Shown: positions 1 to 8,216 of the stretch, in pieces
Layout of the letters: each line of letters opens with the position of its first letter
Numbering within the stretch: the stretch's first letter is position 1
Assembly: GCA_963711595.1 (NCBI GenBank)
Contig: CAVQER010000011.1
Coordinates: forward strand, 162,762 to 226,761
Direction of reading: 5' to 3'
Length of the DNA stretch: 64,000 bases
From: JAUSIF01 sp963711595
Lineage (GTDB): Bacteria > Pseudomonadota > Alphaproteobacteria > Rhizobiales > Xanthobacteraceae
Translations under genes and position numbers: made by a program
Notes under the pieces: generated by a model
The model's input: only the letters and a program-made list of their open reading frames with translations
What the model was told of the DNA's origin: nothing
Databases searched by the model: none

Positions 1-1
1 G

Positions 2-1726
2 GTGACCGACAACGGTCGCGGAATTCCGGTCGAAGCGCATCCGAAATTCAAGAAGAAGTCCGCGCTGGAAGTGATCATGACGACGCTGCACGCGGGCGGC
101 AAATTCCATCATGAGGTTTACGAGACATCCGGCGGCCTGCACGGCGTCGGTGTTTCGGTCGCGAATGCCTTGTCCGAATTGCTCGAAGTCGAAGTCGCGC
201 GGGGCGGCGAAGTTCACAAACAGAGCTATAAGCGCGGCGTCCCCACAGGGCCGGTGAAACTCGTCCAGAAGAACGTGAAGCGCCGCGGCACGCGCGTGCG
301 GCTCCGCCCTGACCCGCAAATCTTCGGCGAGGGTGCCGCGTTCAAGGCCGCTCGCGTATTCCGGATGGCGAAAGCGAAGGCCTATCTGTTCGGCGGTGTC
401 GAGATTCGCTGGACCTGCGACAAGTCCTTGCTCAAGGGCCTCAGCGACGTACCCGAAAAAGAGACCTTCCATTTCGAGAATGGTCTGCGCGACTACCTCA
501 CGCAAGAGATAGAGGGAAAGACGCTCGTGCACGCCGACCTCTTCACGGGTTCCGCCGAAAGGAAGGGGCTTGGCAAGACGGAATGGGCGATCGCGTGGAT
601 CGCCGACGACGACGGCTTCCTCAACTCCTACTGCAACACGATCCCGACCCAAGAGGGCGGCACACACGAGTCGGGACTGCGCACGGCGCTGGTACGCGGG
701 CTAAAGGCGCATGCCGATCGCGTCGGCAACAAGCGCGCAAGCGTCATCACGGCGGATGACGCGGTGATCGGCGGGGCCGCGATGCTCTCGGTGTTCATCC
801 GCGACCCGGAATTCCAGGGACAAACCAAGGATCGGCTGGCCAACGCAGAGGCCGCCCGGCTCGTGGAGTCCACCGTCGGCGACGCCTTCGAGCATTGGCT
901 CGCCGGCAATCCGCTGCAGGCAAACCGGCTGGTCGACTGGGTCACGGAGCGTGCCGAGGAGCGCATACGGAGGCGGCAAGAAAAGGACATCGCGCGCAAA
1001 TCATCGGTGCGGAAGCTTCGCCTGCCCGGCAAGCTTGCCGACTGCTCGAACGGCTCTGCAGCGGGGTCGGAAATCTTCATCGTCGAAGGTGACTCGGCCG
1101 GGGGTTCTGCGAAGCAGGCGCGCGACCGGCAGACCCAGGCGGTGCTCCCGCTGCGTGGCAAGATCCTCAACGTGGCGAGTGCTGGTCGCGACAAGGTCAC
1201 TTCCAACCAGCAGCTCGCCGACCTCATGCTCGCGCTCGGCTGCGGGACAGGAGCCCATTATCGCGATGAGGCATTGCGCTACGACAAGGTGATCGTGATG
1301 ACCGATGCCGATGTGGACGGCGCGCACATTGCGTCGTTGCTCATCACGTTTTTCTATCGCGAAACCCCGAAGTTGATCGAAAACAAGCACCTCTACTTGG
1401 CGGTGCCGCCGCTTTATCGGCTGACCTATGGCGGTACGACCGTGTACGCTCGCGACGACAAGCACAAGGAAGAGCTGCTGAAGACCGTCTTCAAAGGAAA
1501 GAAGAACATCGACATCGGCCGCTTCAAGGGCCTCGGCGAAATGCTGCCGTCCCAACTCAAGGACACGATGCATCCGAAGACGCGCGCGCTTTTGCGGGTG
1601 ACCGTGAAGGACGCTCAAAAAGCCGCGACTACGAAAGCAGTCGACCGGCTCATGGGCAACAAGCCGGAGGCGAGGTTTCAGTTCATTACTGAAAATGCGG
1701 AATTCGCGAAAGAACTCGATATCTAG
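2..1726 (+). CDS. parE: DNA topoisomerase IV subunit B (5'-truncated by the window edge)
   Basis: ATPase subunit of topoisomerase IV, which with ParC decatenates daughter chromosomes and relaxes supercoils. The window opens inside the GHKL ATPase domain: the first readable residues are (V)TDNGRGIP, the ATP-binding acidic box, followed by the glycine loop GGLHGVGVSVANALS. The transducer QTK loop is in EFQGQTKDRLAN. The TOPRIM domain shows its catalytic glutamate in FIVEGDSAGGSAK, the metal aspartates in MTDADVDGAH, and the conserved RFKGLGEM near the end. The reading frame is open from base 2, so the apparent first codon GTG is internal and the true start lies outside the window. The C-terminal ending in LDI and the lack of a large TOPRIM insert favour ParE over GyrB. 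It converges with the diguanylate cyclase gene 12 nt downstream. Confidence 0.95.
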   Translation: MTDNGRGIPVEAHPKFKKKSALEVIMTTLHAGGKFHHEVYETSGGLHGVGVSVANALSELLEVEVARGGEVHKQSYKRGVPTGPVKLVQKNVKRRGTRVRLRPDPQIFGEGAAFKAARVFRMAKAKAYLFGGVEIRWTCDKSLLKGLSDVPEKETFHFENGLRDYLTQEIEGKTLVHADLFTGSAERKGLGKTEWAIAWIADDDGFLNSYCNTIPTQEGGTHESGLRTALVRGLKAHADRVGNKRASVITADDAVIGGAAMLSVFIRDPEFQGQTKDRLANAEAARLVESTVGDAFEHWLAGNPLQANRLVDWVTERAEERIRRRQEKDIARKSSVRKLRLPGKLADCSNGSAAGSEIFIVEGDSAGGSAKQARDRQTQAVLPLRGKILNVASAGRDKVTSNQQLADLMLALGCGTGAHYRDEALRYDKVIVMTDADVDGAHIASLLITFFYRETPKLIENKHLYLAVPPLYRLTYGGTTVYARDDKHKEELLKTVFKGKKNIDIGRFKGLGEMLPSQLKDTMHPKTRALLRVTVKDAQKAATTKAVDRLMGNKPEARFQFITENAEFAKELDI

Positions 1727-1738
1727 CGAACGCGTCCG

Positions 1739-2665
1739 CTAGCGGTCGCCGCCCCGAACGATTCCGGTGCCCTTTCCATTGTTGGCAAGCGAAACGTTGT
1801 ATGCGCTGACGCGGTTGCGGCCGGCTGCTTTTGCCTGATAAAGAGCCAGGTCCGCGCGCCGCAGCAGGTCGTCGATCGTGTCGCCGTACTCCCACTCATC
1901 CACGCCGAAGCTGCAAGAGAACTTGATCGCGTGGCCGTGCGCCTTCATCTCGAGCGCAGCGATCCTCGAACAAAGGCGCTCGGCAAATGAGAGCGCATCC
2001 GGCAGCGAGTGATCGCGCAGCAGGAGCGCGAATTCCTCGCCGCCAAGCCTGCCCGCGATTTCGTCTAGTCCCGCGGTTGCCGCCGAAACCTCACGGATCA
2101 CGAGATCGCCGACGCCGTGGCCGTAGTTGTCGTTGATGCGCTTAAAGTGGTCGATATCAAGCATAACCGCCGCAAGCCGGCTTCCGGCAGACGCGTTCGC
2201 GCAGATACCCTCGGCGCGGTCGAAGAAAGCACGCCGATTGAGCAGACCGGTCAGCGGATCGGTCGTCGCCATGCGCGCGAGATCGCGCTGCATCGATCCG
2301 AACCGTTCGGCCGCGCGCAGGCGCGCGTAAAGTTCCTCGGTGGCCGGGGGCTTGCCGATATAGTCGTCGGCACCGCCTTCCAGCGCCTTGATGAGCTTGG
2401 TCTGCTCTCGGTTCGAGGACATTACCATGATGTAGATGGGCCGATGGCTGCTCGCGAGCGTGCGCGCCTGACGACAAAGCTCGATCCCGGAAATGTTCGG
2501 GAGCTCGACGCTCGTGATCAGTGCCTCGATTTCCTGGTTCGAACGCAAACAGTCGAGCGCCTCGCGGCCGTCCGTGAACGCATGCGCGCGATGGCCGGCC
2601 GTCTCCAGGAGCTGGCCGACGATTTTCAGGACAGTTCTGCTCGGGTCGACGACAATCGTCTGCAT
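1739..2665 (-). CDS. Receiver-GGDEF diguanylate cyclase with degenerate receiver
   Basis: Predicted to make cyclic di-GMP from two GTP. Residues 1-120 are a CheY-like receiver and about 130-295 a GGDEF domain with an intact active-site loop GGEEF at 208-212 and the preceding DPLTGLLNRR. The receiver is atypical: the acidic pair is D7-P8 instead of two acids, and the phospho-acceptor position is S52 in LITSVELP, where an Asp is expected. The switch lysine K105 is kept. The inhibitory RxxD site five residues before GGEEF is absent (GLDE instead). I chose the ATG at 2665 because it starts right at the first receiver strand; an in-frame TTG at 2707 would add 14 residues. Architecture resembles half of PleD, but activation by phosphorylation looks unlikely. 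Confidence 0.85.
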   Translation of the reverse strand: MQTIVVDPSRTVLKIVGQLLETAGHRAHAFTDGREALDCLRSNQEIEALITSVELPNISGIELCRQARTLASSHRPIYIMVMSSNREQTKLIKALEGGADDYIGKPPATEELYARLRAAERFGSMQRDLARMATTDPLTGLLNRRAFFDRAEGICANASAGSRLAAVMLDIDHFKRINDNYGHGVGDLVIREVSAATAGLDEIAGRLGGEEFALLLRDHSLPDALSFAERLCSRIAALEMKAHGHAIKFSCSFGVDEWEYGDTIDDLLRRADLALYQAKAAGRNRVSAYNVSLANNGKGTGIVRGGDR

Positions 2666-2779
2666 GGGGCGCGGCCGGAGCTGTTGCCGTGCCTTACTAA
2701 AGAGCAATCAATTACGAATTCTTAAGGGTCATGATGCTCCGGCAATCCAAGGATAAATGCACCAGTCGAAGGGCGTATC

Positions 2780-3202
2780 TCAGCGGCGAAGACGAGGTCG
2801 TCTCCGCCGTTCTCGGCACTTCTCGCATTTGCACCTCTTCGGCCGAATGAACGCGTCGAAGTGATCGCGCCCGTAGTCGTAGGCGATTTCCTCGCCCGCT
2901 TGGATGTTCCGCCGCGCGCGAATCTTGACGCTGTGGCCAACGAAGTACACCTCGGCGTTCGGCCGGCAGGAATGATTAATATATCGCGCGACGTTGCGCC
3001 GGCTGGCGCCGTCGATGCTCCAGAAGCTGTTCAACTCGAACAGATACCGGTTGTCGATCTCGTCGGCCTCGTCGTTGGAGACCCGACGGCCGGTGTAGTG
3101 CACGATGAATGCGCCCTTCTTGATCGGCGCCGTGGCGAACAGGCCAAGCCCGGCGCGAGAGCGAGCAATGCGAAACGGACGATCCGATTTTGATCTCGTC
3201 AT
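2780..3202 (-). CDS. SET domain protein (putative protein-lysine methyltransferase)
   Basis: A short SET-domain protein, about 140 residues from the ATG at 3202. Visible motifs are GLGLFATAPIKKG at the start of the fold, RYINHSCRPNA (the NHSC pseudoknot that contributes to the S-adenosylmethionine site), GEEIAYDYG with the catalytic-region tyrosine, and a cysteine cluster CKCEKC near the C-terminus that resembles a zinc-binding post-SET segment. The tail is very arginine-rich. Family knowledge: bacterial SET proteins methylate lysines on proteins; the substrate here cannot be told. A longer in-frame start exists at 3274 but adds residues unlike the family. It stands alone, with a hairpin just upstream at 3252-3288. 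Confidence 0.85.
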   Translation of the reverse strand: MTRSKSDRPFRIARSRAGLGLFATAPIKKGAFIVHYTGRRVSNDEADEIDNRYLFELNSFWSIDGASRRNVARYINHSCRPNAEVYFVGHSVKIRARRNIQAGEEIAYDYGRDHFDAFIRPKRCKCEKCRERRRRPRLRR

Positions 3203-3251
3203 CGCAGACAAACGCACGACACAGGACAACGATCCGAGAAGTTCATCATAC

Positions 3252-3288
3252 TTGCGGCCCCGTTCGCGTGGCACGAACGGGGCCGCAA
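3252..3288. terminator. 15-bp perfect inverted repeat, terminator-like
   Basis: Arms 3252-3266 and 3274-3288 are perfectly complementary over 15 bp with a 7-nt loop. It lies just past the stop of the DUF3606-like gene (minus strand, ends 3315) and before the SET gene start. No strong T-run follows on either strand, so an intrinsic terminator is likely but not certain; it could act as an mRNA 3'-end stem. Confidence 0.5.
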
Positions 3289-3314
3289 TTCAGCGACGTG
3301 CACACCCGCGGCGG

Positions 3315-3535
3315 CTACATCTTCTTTAGCGCCGCTTCGACCTTCTTCCTCGAATTGCCCACGTTGCGGATCGTCTTTTTGACCACCTTTCCGGTCACGC
3401 CGTACCGGCGCGCCAGTCGGCGCACTTCGTGCGGCTGCAGCGACGCCAGCCTCGGTCGGTGCGGCGCGAAGTGCGGCTACGTCTTTTCGGGCTGCGTCGC
3501 TTCTTGGCGGCGCGCCTCTTCCTTCTAACGGCCAT
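3315..3535 (-). pseudogene. DUF3606-like small basic protein, frameshifted
   Basis: The ATG at 3535 opens a very basic peptide (MAVRRKRRAAKKRRSPKRR...) that soon stops in its own frame. A second frame, without a good start, carries the recognisable C-terminus HEVRRLARRYGVTGKVVKK followed by TIRNVGNSRKKVEAALKK and a TAG at 3315. That second part matches the DUF3606 pattern common in rhizobia (a short helix-turn-helix-like protein of unknown function). The span of 221 nt is not a multiple of three, so about one base is missing between the two halves, near 3445. It is either a sequencing indel or a recent pseudogene. No function is established for the family. Confidence 0.6.
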
Positions 3536-3640
3536 CTGAATTCCTCCGATGGCAAATTGGTATCGCTCGAACTACGCGCACTTTCACTTACCAAGTACGC
3601 GCGGCCAGGCTCGTACATACGTGCCGCGTTCTGGTGCGCG

Positions 3641-3910
3641 CTAACGGCGCGCGCGGTAAACGTAGTGATACTGGTTCCAGCCACCACGCACAAACGTGCA
3701 ATCGAATTCCTTGCGGATTTGGTCGTCGTAGCACTTCCAATTGCTGCGCTCGATTCCGGTAGGAAACGCCGTATGTGGCGGCTGAAAGACGCCGTGCATG
3801 TACATGTACTCATAGCGGGTCCGGTCCGGATGCTCGGGGCCCCAGCACGCGCCCAAGAGCGGTCCAGCCGCTGCGATCAATAGCGCTGCGCGAATCACTG
3901 CAACGCGCAT
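3641..3910 (-). CDS. Small putative lipoprotein
   Basis: An 89-residue protein with a hydrophobic N-terminus and a lipobox LLGAC (Cys 22), so it is probably a lipid-anchored envelope protein. The mature part is rich in Tyr, Trp and Arg (for example YEYMYMHGVFQPPH) and has two further cysteines (WKCYDDQ, FDCTF) that could pair. I do not recognise a family or function. It is monocistronic, with no close same-strand partner. The 274 nt between it and the next gene show nothing I can name. Confidence 0.65.
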   Translation of the reverse strand: MRVAVIRAALLIAAAGPLLGACWGPEHPDRTRYEYMYMHGVFQPPHTAFPTGIERSNWKCYDDQIRKEFDCTFVRGGWNQYHYVYRARR

Positions 3911-4184
3911 ACCGTCCTCCGTCCTAGGTACGAAGACGTTCGTGACGGTCGAATCATCCGCTTCCCGCCATCATAACCAATGCGCGCGTCAGGGGACGTC
4001 GTCCAGGTGTCAATCGGCGTGGCTTGGAACCCGGGGCGCGCAAATTCTGTTCTCGCTCGCGTGGCAATTTTTTGATCCACATTGACCGATACTTCCAGTG
4101 CTACCAATCGTATCCCTGCGAGATCGAAAGGTTCCTGTTGATTTGACCGGGCGCAAAAGTCCGACGCGTAGCGAATAATCTATA

Positions 4185-4502
4185 GTGGCCGCCACGTTAC
4201 GGGATGGTTTGGTGGGCGCGGAACGACGCAGGACATCGCGTAGAAATTTCATTCGCCCGGCCGGGTTGTTTCATCCGGATGGCAAGCGCATCTGTGGATG
4301 CGTGACGCGCGATATTTCGGCGACTGGAGCACGATTGAAGGTCGACCGCGCCCAGTCGGCGGCGATCGACGAGATCCCCAGCGAATTCATTCTCACGATC
4401 TCGGAGAGCGGAAACGTGTTTCGCCGCTGCCGGCTTGTATGGCGACGAAATGACGAGCTCGGGGTGCATTTTGCCGGCACCGGCGTGGTTCCGGTCACGT
4501 AG
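4185..4502 (+). CDS. Stand-alone PilZ domain protein
   Basis: About 100 residues forming a single PilZ domain, the common c-di-GMP receptor fold. The arginine-rich ERRRTSRRNF segment holds the RxxxR-type loop, and RDISATGARL matches the D/NxSxxG motif; both are needed for ligand binding, so binding is plausible. The start is a GTG without a clear ribosome-binding site; an in-frame GTG nine codons on (4212) is an alternative. It is one of four small PilZ proteins in the window. Such proteins usually act by binding a partner, which is not identifiable here. Confidence 0.75.
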   Translation: MAATLRDGLVGAERRRTSRRNFIRPAGLFHPDGKRICGCVTRDISATGARLKVDRAQSAAIDEIPSEFILTISESGNVFRRCRLVWRRNDELGVHFAGTGVVPVT

Positions 4503-4722
4503 ACGTAACCTTTAGCCATTCACCCTTTCGTCGCTGTGCGGGAAATACGCGTGATTCGACATTGACTTCGGCCGGTTTGTTCCTATGTTCGCGTGCGTTG
4601 GCCGATGCAATCTTGCGATCCGCGCTCCTCCGGCCAGCCTAACCGCCACCCCTCGATCCGCGAGAGCTTGGCGTCACCGGAGCGCCAAAACAGGCGCGCA
4701 AGCGCACTAGACACGGAATTAC

Positions 4723-6138
4723 ATGCCCTTCGACCAACTTGGGTTGAGCGACAAGGTGCTCGCCGCCGTCGCCACCTCCGGCTACACGACTCCCACTCCC
4801 ATTCAAGAACAGGCCATCCCTCACATGCTGTCCCGACGCGACGTGCTCGGGATCGCGCAAACGGGTACCGGCAAGACCGCGGCATTCACGCTGCCGATGC
4901 TGACGCTGCTCGAAAAAGGCCGTGCGCGGGCACGCATGCCGCGCACGCTCATCCTCGAGCCGACCCGCGAGCTCGCGGCGCAAGTCGAGGAAAGCTTCGA
5001 CAGGTATGGAAAGAATCACAAGCTGAACGTTGCGCTGCTGATCGGTGGCGTTTCATACGACGACCAGGACCTGAAACTCACGCGCGGCGTAGACGTCTTG
5101 ATCGCGACACCCGGGCGGCTGCTCGACCACTTCGAACGCGGACGACTGCTCCTGTCCGGCATCGAGATCCTCGTGATCGACGAAGCCGACCGCATGCTCG
5201 ACATGGGCTTCATCCCGGACATTGAACGCATCTGCAAGCTCGTGCCGTTCACGCGACAAACACTCTTCTTCTCCGCGACGATGCCGCCGGAGATCCAACG
5301 GCTAGTCGGCCAGTTTCTGCACAATCCGGTCAAGGTAGAGGTGACGCGACCCGCGACAACGGTCGCCACGACCAGCCAGCTACTCGTTTCCTCGGGCTCC
5401 GATCCCGCCAAGAAGCGCGAAGTGCTGCGTAAGCTCATTCGCAGTGAGCCAAACCTCAAGAACGGGATCATTTTCTGCAACCGCAAGACCGAAGTCGCCA
5501 AGCTGCACCGTTCGCTCGTGCGGCACGGTTTCTCCGCGATTGCACTGCACGGCGACATGGATCAGCGATCGCGAACGAATGCGCTCGAATCCTTCCGCAA
5601 TGGCGAGGTAACGCTGCTGATCGCGAGCGACGTCGCCGCGCGCGGCCTCGACATTCCGGACGTCAGCCACGTGTTCAATTTCGATATGCCTCATCACGCC
5701 GAAGATTATGTGCACCGGATCGGGCGCACGGGCCGCGCGGGCAGGAGTGGCGCGGCCATCACCATCACGTCCTCGGCGGACGGCAAGTCGCTTGCCGCGA
5801 TCGAGAAGCTGATCGGCCAGAAGATCCCCTGGAAAAGCGAAACGTCGGGACCGGGAGAACCGCAGCCGGACACGCGGCAAGAGCGTCGGCCGGACGCGGC
5901 TCATGAGCGACCGGCGAGGAACAGCGGACGCGAGCAGCGCCCCGCTCGCCGGGACGAGCGGCCGGCCCGCGCGCCGGAACGGCCGCCAGCACCGCGTTCG
6001 CAGGAACGGCCGCCAGCACCGCGTGCGCAGGAACGGCCGCCAGCAATGCGTGCGCCGGAGCGGTCGCCAGCACCGGATACCGCAACCTCGCATCTTCCCG
6101 CCTTCCTGCTTCGTCCTGTGCCGGTGAAGGCGGAATAA
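4723..6138 (+). CDS. rhlE: DEAD-box ATP-dependent RNA helicase, RhlE type
   Basis: RNA helicase of about 470 residues. All core motifs are readable: Q motif (GYTTPTPIQEQAIP), motif I (AQTGTGKTAAF), Ia (PTRELAAQV), GG, Ib (ATPGRLLDH), DEAD box (VIDEADRMLDMGF), SAT (FSATMPPEIQ), IV (IIFCNRKTEV), V (SDVAARGLDIPDVSHV) and VI (YVHRIGRTGRAGRSG). The RMLDMGF sequence is typical of RhlE. Likely roles are ribosome assembly, RNA decay and cold adaptation. After residue 380 the protein has a disordered, basic Arg/Pro/Glu-rich tail containing four tandem 9-residue repeats. The gene stands alone between a PilZ gene and a diguanylate cyclase gene. Confidence 0.93.
   Translation: MPFDQLGLSDKVLAAVATSGYTTPTPIQEQAIPHMLSRRDVLGIAQTGTGKTAAFTLPMLTLLEKGRARARMPRTLILEPTRELAAQVEESFDRYGKNHKLNVALLIGGVSYDDQDLKLTRGVDVLIATPGRLLDHFERGRLLLSGIEILVIDEADRMLDMGFIPDIERICKLVPFTRQTLFFSATMPPEIQRLVGQFLHNPVKVEVTRPATTVATTSQLLVSSGSDPAKKREVLRKLIRSEPNLKNGIIFCNRKTEVAKLHRSLVRHGFSAIALHGDMDQRSRTNALESFRNGEVTLLIASDVAARGLDIPDVSHVFNFDMPHHAEDYVHRIGRTGRAGRSGAAITITSSADGKSLAAIEKLIGQKIPWKSETSGPGEPQPDTRQERRPDAAHERPARNSGREQRPARRDERPARAPERPPAPRSQERPPAPRAQERPPAMRAPERSPAPDTATSHLPAFLLRPVPVKAE
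5977..6078 (+). repeat. In-frame 27-bp tandem repeat in the helicase tail
   Basis: Units start at 5977, 6004, 6031 and 6058; the first three are full 27-bp units and the fourth is partial. They begin GAACGGCCGCCAGCA (the fourth GAGCGGTCGCCAGCA) and encode ERPPAPRSQ, ERPPAPRAQ, ERPPAMRAP and ERSPAP. The unit length keeps the frame, so copy number can change without truncating the protein. The units sit in the intrinsically disordered RNA-binding tail. Confidence 0.9.
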
Positions 6139-6279
6139 GCCCGGAATTTCCTCGTCTTGCGGGTCCGCCACCGGCCGCCGATTTACCCCTCCTTCACTAC
6201 CCACCCGTAGATTTCGGCCGGTTTTGACGGTTTCGGCCGACTCCGCCACGGAGCGGCCCTGGCTTGGCGCGTTCCCAAC

Positions 6280-7338
6280 ATGATCGACCACCAAGAGCAC
6301 GCGCGTACGATCGCCTTCGCTGAGACCGCGCTCGGTCAGATCAAGGCGCTGAAGCAGGCCGCGACGCCGCGCAATTTCGAGATCTGGTTCGCCTATGCTG
6401 CGGGCCACAATCAAGAGCTCAATCAGCTCATCAACGAGACGCTGGTCCGCGAGGGCCGGCTGACCGAGGAGGATCTCGCAAACATCTACGATATGCACCT
6501 CTCCCCGGTCCGCTTCAGTGAGCGCGTCGACGAAATGGGCGCAAGAATCGTCGGCGAGATCGAGCAGGTGATGACGGTTATCGATCAGGCGATCGGGCAG
6601 TCCACCGGATTCTCCCGGTCGCTTGAGGGCGCGCAGCAGCAGATGGTGACATCGAGCGACCGCGATCAGCTGCGCTTCATCGTCGAGACGCTTGTCCGAG
6701 CCACAAAGGAAGTCGAGCAAGCAAACCAAACGCTACAAAAGCGCCTGGTGGACTCGCGCGAAGAAATCACGGTCTTGCAGGAAAACCTGGAGACGGTTCG
6801 CACGGAATCGCTCACCGATCCGCTCACAACCCTCGCCAACCGCAAATACTTCGAGGAGTTTATCAAGCGGTTCGTTGAGGAAGCGGACGCCAAGGATATT
6901 CCACTCTCCGTCATTTTGACCGATATCGATCAATTCAAGAAGTTCAACGATACCTATGGCCACCTCACCGGCGACCAAGTGCTTCGGCTCGTCGCCATGG
7001 CGCTGAAGCAGAACGTCAAGAACCACGACGTGGCCGCACGCTACGGCGGCGAGGAATACGTGGTGTTGCTGCCGAAAACGGCGCTGATGGCTGCGGTCAC
7101 GGTCGCGGATCACATCCGGCGTGCCGTCATGGGCAAGGAATTGATGCGGCGGTCGACCGGCGAAACGCTCGGCCGGGTGACGATCTCGCTCGGTGTCGCC
7201 TCCTGGCGCAAGGGCGACACGGTCGGCTCGCTGCTTGAGCGCGCAGACGCATGCCTCTATGCCGCGAAACGGGCCGGGCGCAATTGCGTGGTCGCTGAAA
7301 CCGCGCTCGAGTTTGAAGCCGAAGCGCAAGTCGCCTGA
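6280..7338 (+). CDS. Diguanylate cyclase with N-terminal helical region
   Basis: 352 residues, no transmembrane segment. Residues 1-130 form a helical N-terminal domain (EIWFAYAAGHNQELNQLINE) seen in rhizobial GGDEF proteins; 130-175 is a predicted coiled coil (EVEQANQTLQKRLVDSREE); the GGDEF domain follows, with DPLTTLANR and the active-site loop GGEEY at 256-260. The I-site position reads KNHD instead of RxxD, so classic product inhibition may be weak. It converges head-on with the TfoX-like gene: the two stop codons abut (7338/7339). No adjacent sensor gives the input signal. Confidence 0.88.
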   Translation: MIDHQEHARTIAFAETALGQIKALKQAATPRNFEIWFAYAAGHNQELNQLINETLVREGRLTEEDLANIYDMHLSPVRFSERVDEMGARIVGEIEQVMTVIDQAIGQSTGFSRSLEGAQQQMVTSSDRDQLRFIVETLVRATKEVEQANQTLQKRLVDSREEITVLQENLETVRTESLTDPLTTLANRKYFEEFIKRFVEEADAKDIPLSVILTDIDQFKKFNDTYGHLTGDQVLRLVAMALKQNVKNHDVAARYGGEEYVVLLPKTALMAAVTVADHIRRAVMGKELMRRSTGETLGRVTISLGVASWRKGDTVGSLLERADACLYAAKRAGRNCVVAETALEFEAEAQVA

Positions 7339-7719
7339 CTAGCGACGCCGTCCGTTGCGTTTGCGCGCTGCAGCCTTGCGCCGGGACGGCCGGGAGGCAG
7401 CGGAACGCTGCGCCACTCGCAACGCAGTACGTGCCCATTCCGCAAGCACGTCAGGCTCATCGAGCAGGCGGTCGGGTAACCGCCAATAAGACATGACTAC
7501 CCGTCTGCCCTTCGCTCCGTAAACGAACGGGCCTACGCCGGCTGCACGAAAGGCCGGGATCGTGTCCGCGTCCGCCTTGAGATAAAGCTCGCCGTCGGCG
7601 ACCAGTGCGAACATCGTTCGCTCCGCATAGACGCCCGCGCCGCCGAACATGCGGCGGACGGAGACAGGACCAAAGGCGGAAAAGATTTCTTTCAGATGCT
7701 CGGGGTCGTCGAGTGACAC
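7339..7719 (-). CDS. TfoX N-terminal domain protein, last gene of the suf operon
   Basis: 126 residues with a TfoX/Sxy N-terminal fold: FGPVSVRRMFGGAGVYAERTMFALV and GELYLKADADT are the family signature, followed by PFVYGAKGRRVVMSYWRLP. The C-terminal TfoX domain is missing and replaced by a basic tail rich in Arg/Lys/Ala. In Gammaproteobacteria full-length TfoX controls competence; single-domain alphaproteobacterial versions have no proven role. Start is a GTG 4 nt after the sufA stop, so it is very probably co-transcribed and translationally coupled with the suf operon. Confidence 0.8.
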   Translation of the reverse strand: MSLDDPEHLKEIFSAFGPVSVRRMFGGAGVYAERTMFALVADGELYLKADADTIPAFRAAGVGPFVYGAKGRRVVMSYWRLPDRLLDEPDVLAEWARTALRVAQRSAASRPSRRKAAARKRNGRRR

Positions 7720-7723
7720 CGGC

Positions 7724-8110
7724 TCAGGCGCGACCTGCGACCAGGTCGGTCTTGGCGGGTGCGAGAGTCACGGACTCGCCACAGCCGCAGGCCGACGTCT
7801 CGTTCGGGTTGCGGAACACAAAACGCGCGGACAGCTTGTCGACAGTGAAATCCATCTCGGTGCCGAACAGGAACAGCACCGCGGCCGGATCGATCAGGAC
7901 GCGCACGCCGTTCGCATCCACGACCTCGTCGCCCTTCGCGACGGTTTCGGCAACGTCCATCGTATAGGTCATGCCGGCGCAACCGCCTTTCTTCACGCCG
8001 AGGCGAACGCCCGCAACCGGATTCTCGGCGCGCCCGACGATTTCGCGAATGCGCGCGGCGGCGGCATCGGTGACGCTCAGCACAGCGGGTTTCGGGCGGA
8101 CTTCGGCCAT
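7724..8110 (-). CDS. sufA: A-type iron-sulfur carrier
   Basis: 128-residue HesB/IscA-family protein that accepts Fe-S clusters from the SufBCD scaffold and passes them to target proteins. The three ligand cysteines are visible: one in VKKGGCAGMTY and two in the C-terminal SACGCGES. The N-terminal segment LSVTDAAAARIREIV and GVRVLIDPAAVLFLFGTEMDF are typical. It is the ninth gene of the suf operon, downstream of a small secreted-protein gene, with the TfoX-like gene 4 nt further on. Confidence 0.92.
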   Translation of the reverse strand: MAEVRPKPAVLSVTDAAAARIREIVGRAENPVAGVRLGVKKGGCAGMTYTMDVAETVAKGDEVVDANGVRVLIDPAAVLFLFGTEMDFTVDKLSARFVFRNPNETSACGCGESVTLAPAKTDLVAGRA

Positions 8111-8216
8111 TTCTCTCTCCGGCCACTCGAGCCTAACTCAAAGCTAACATTACACAATTCAACATGGGGTGAACAGCGGCGGGCCGCAAGTGCCGCGGCT
8201 TTCCGCGTGGTTTCAG

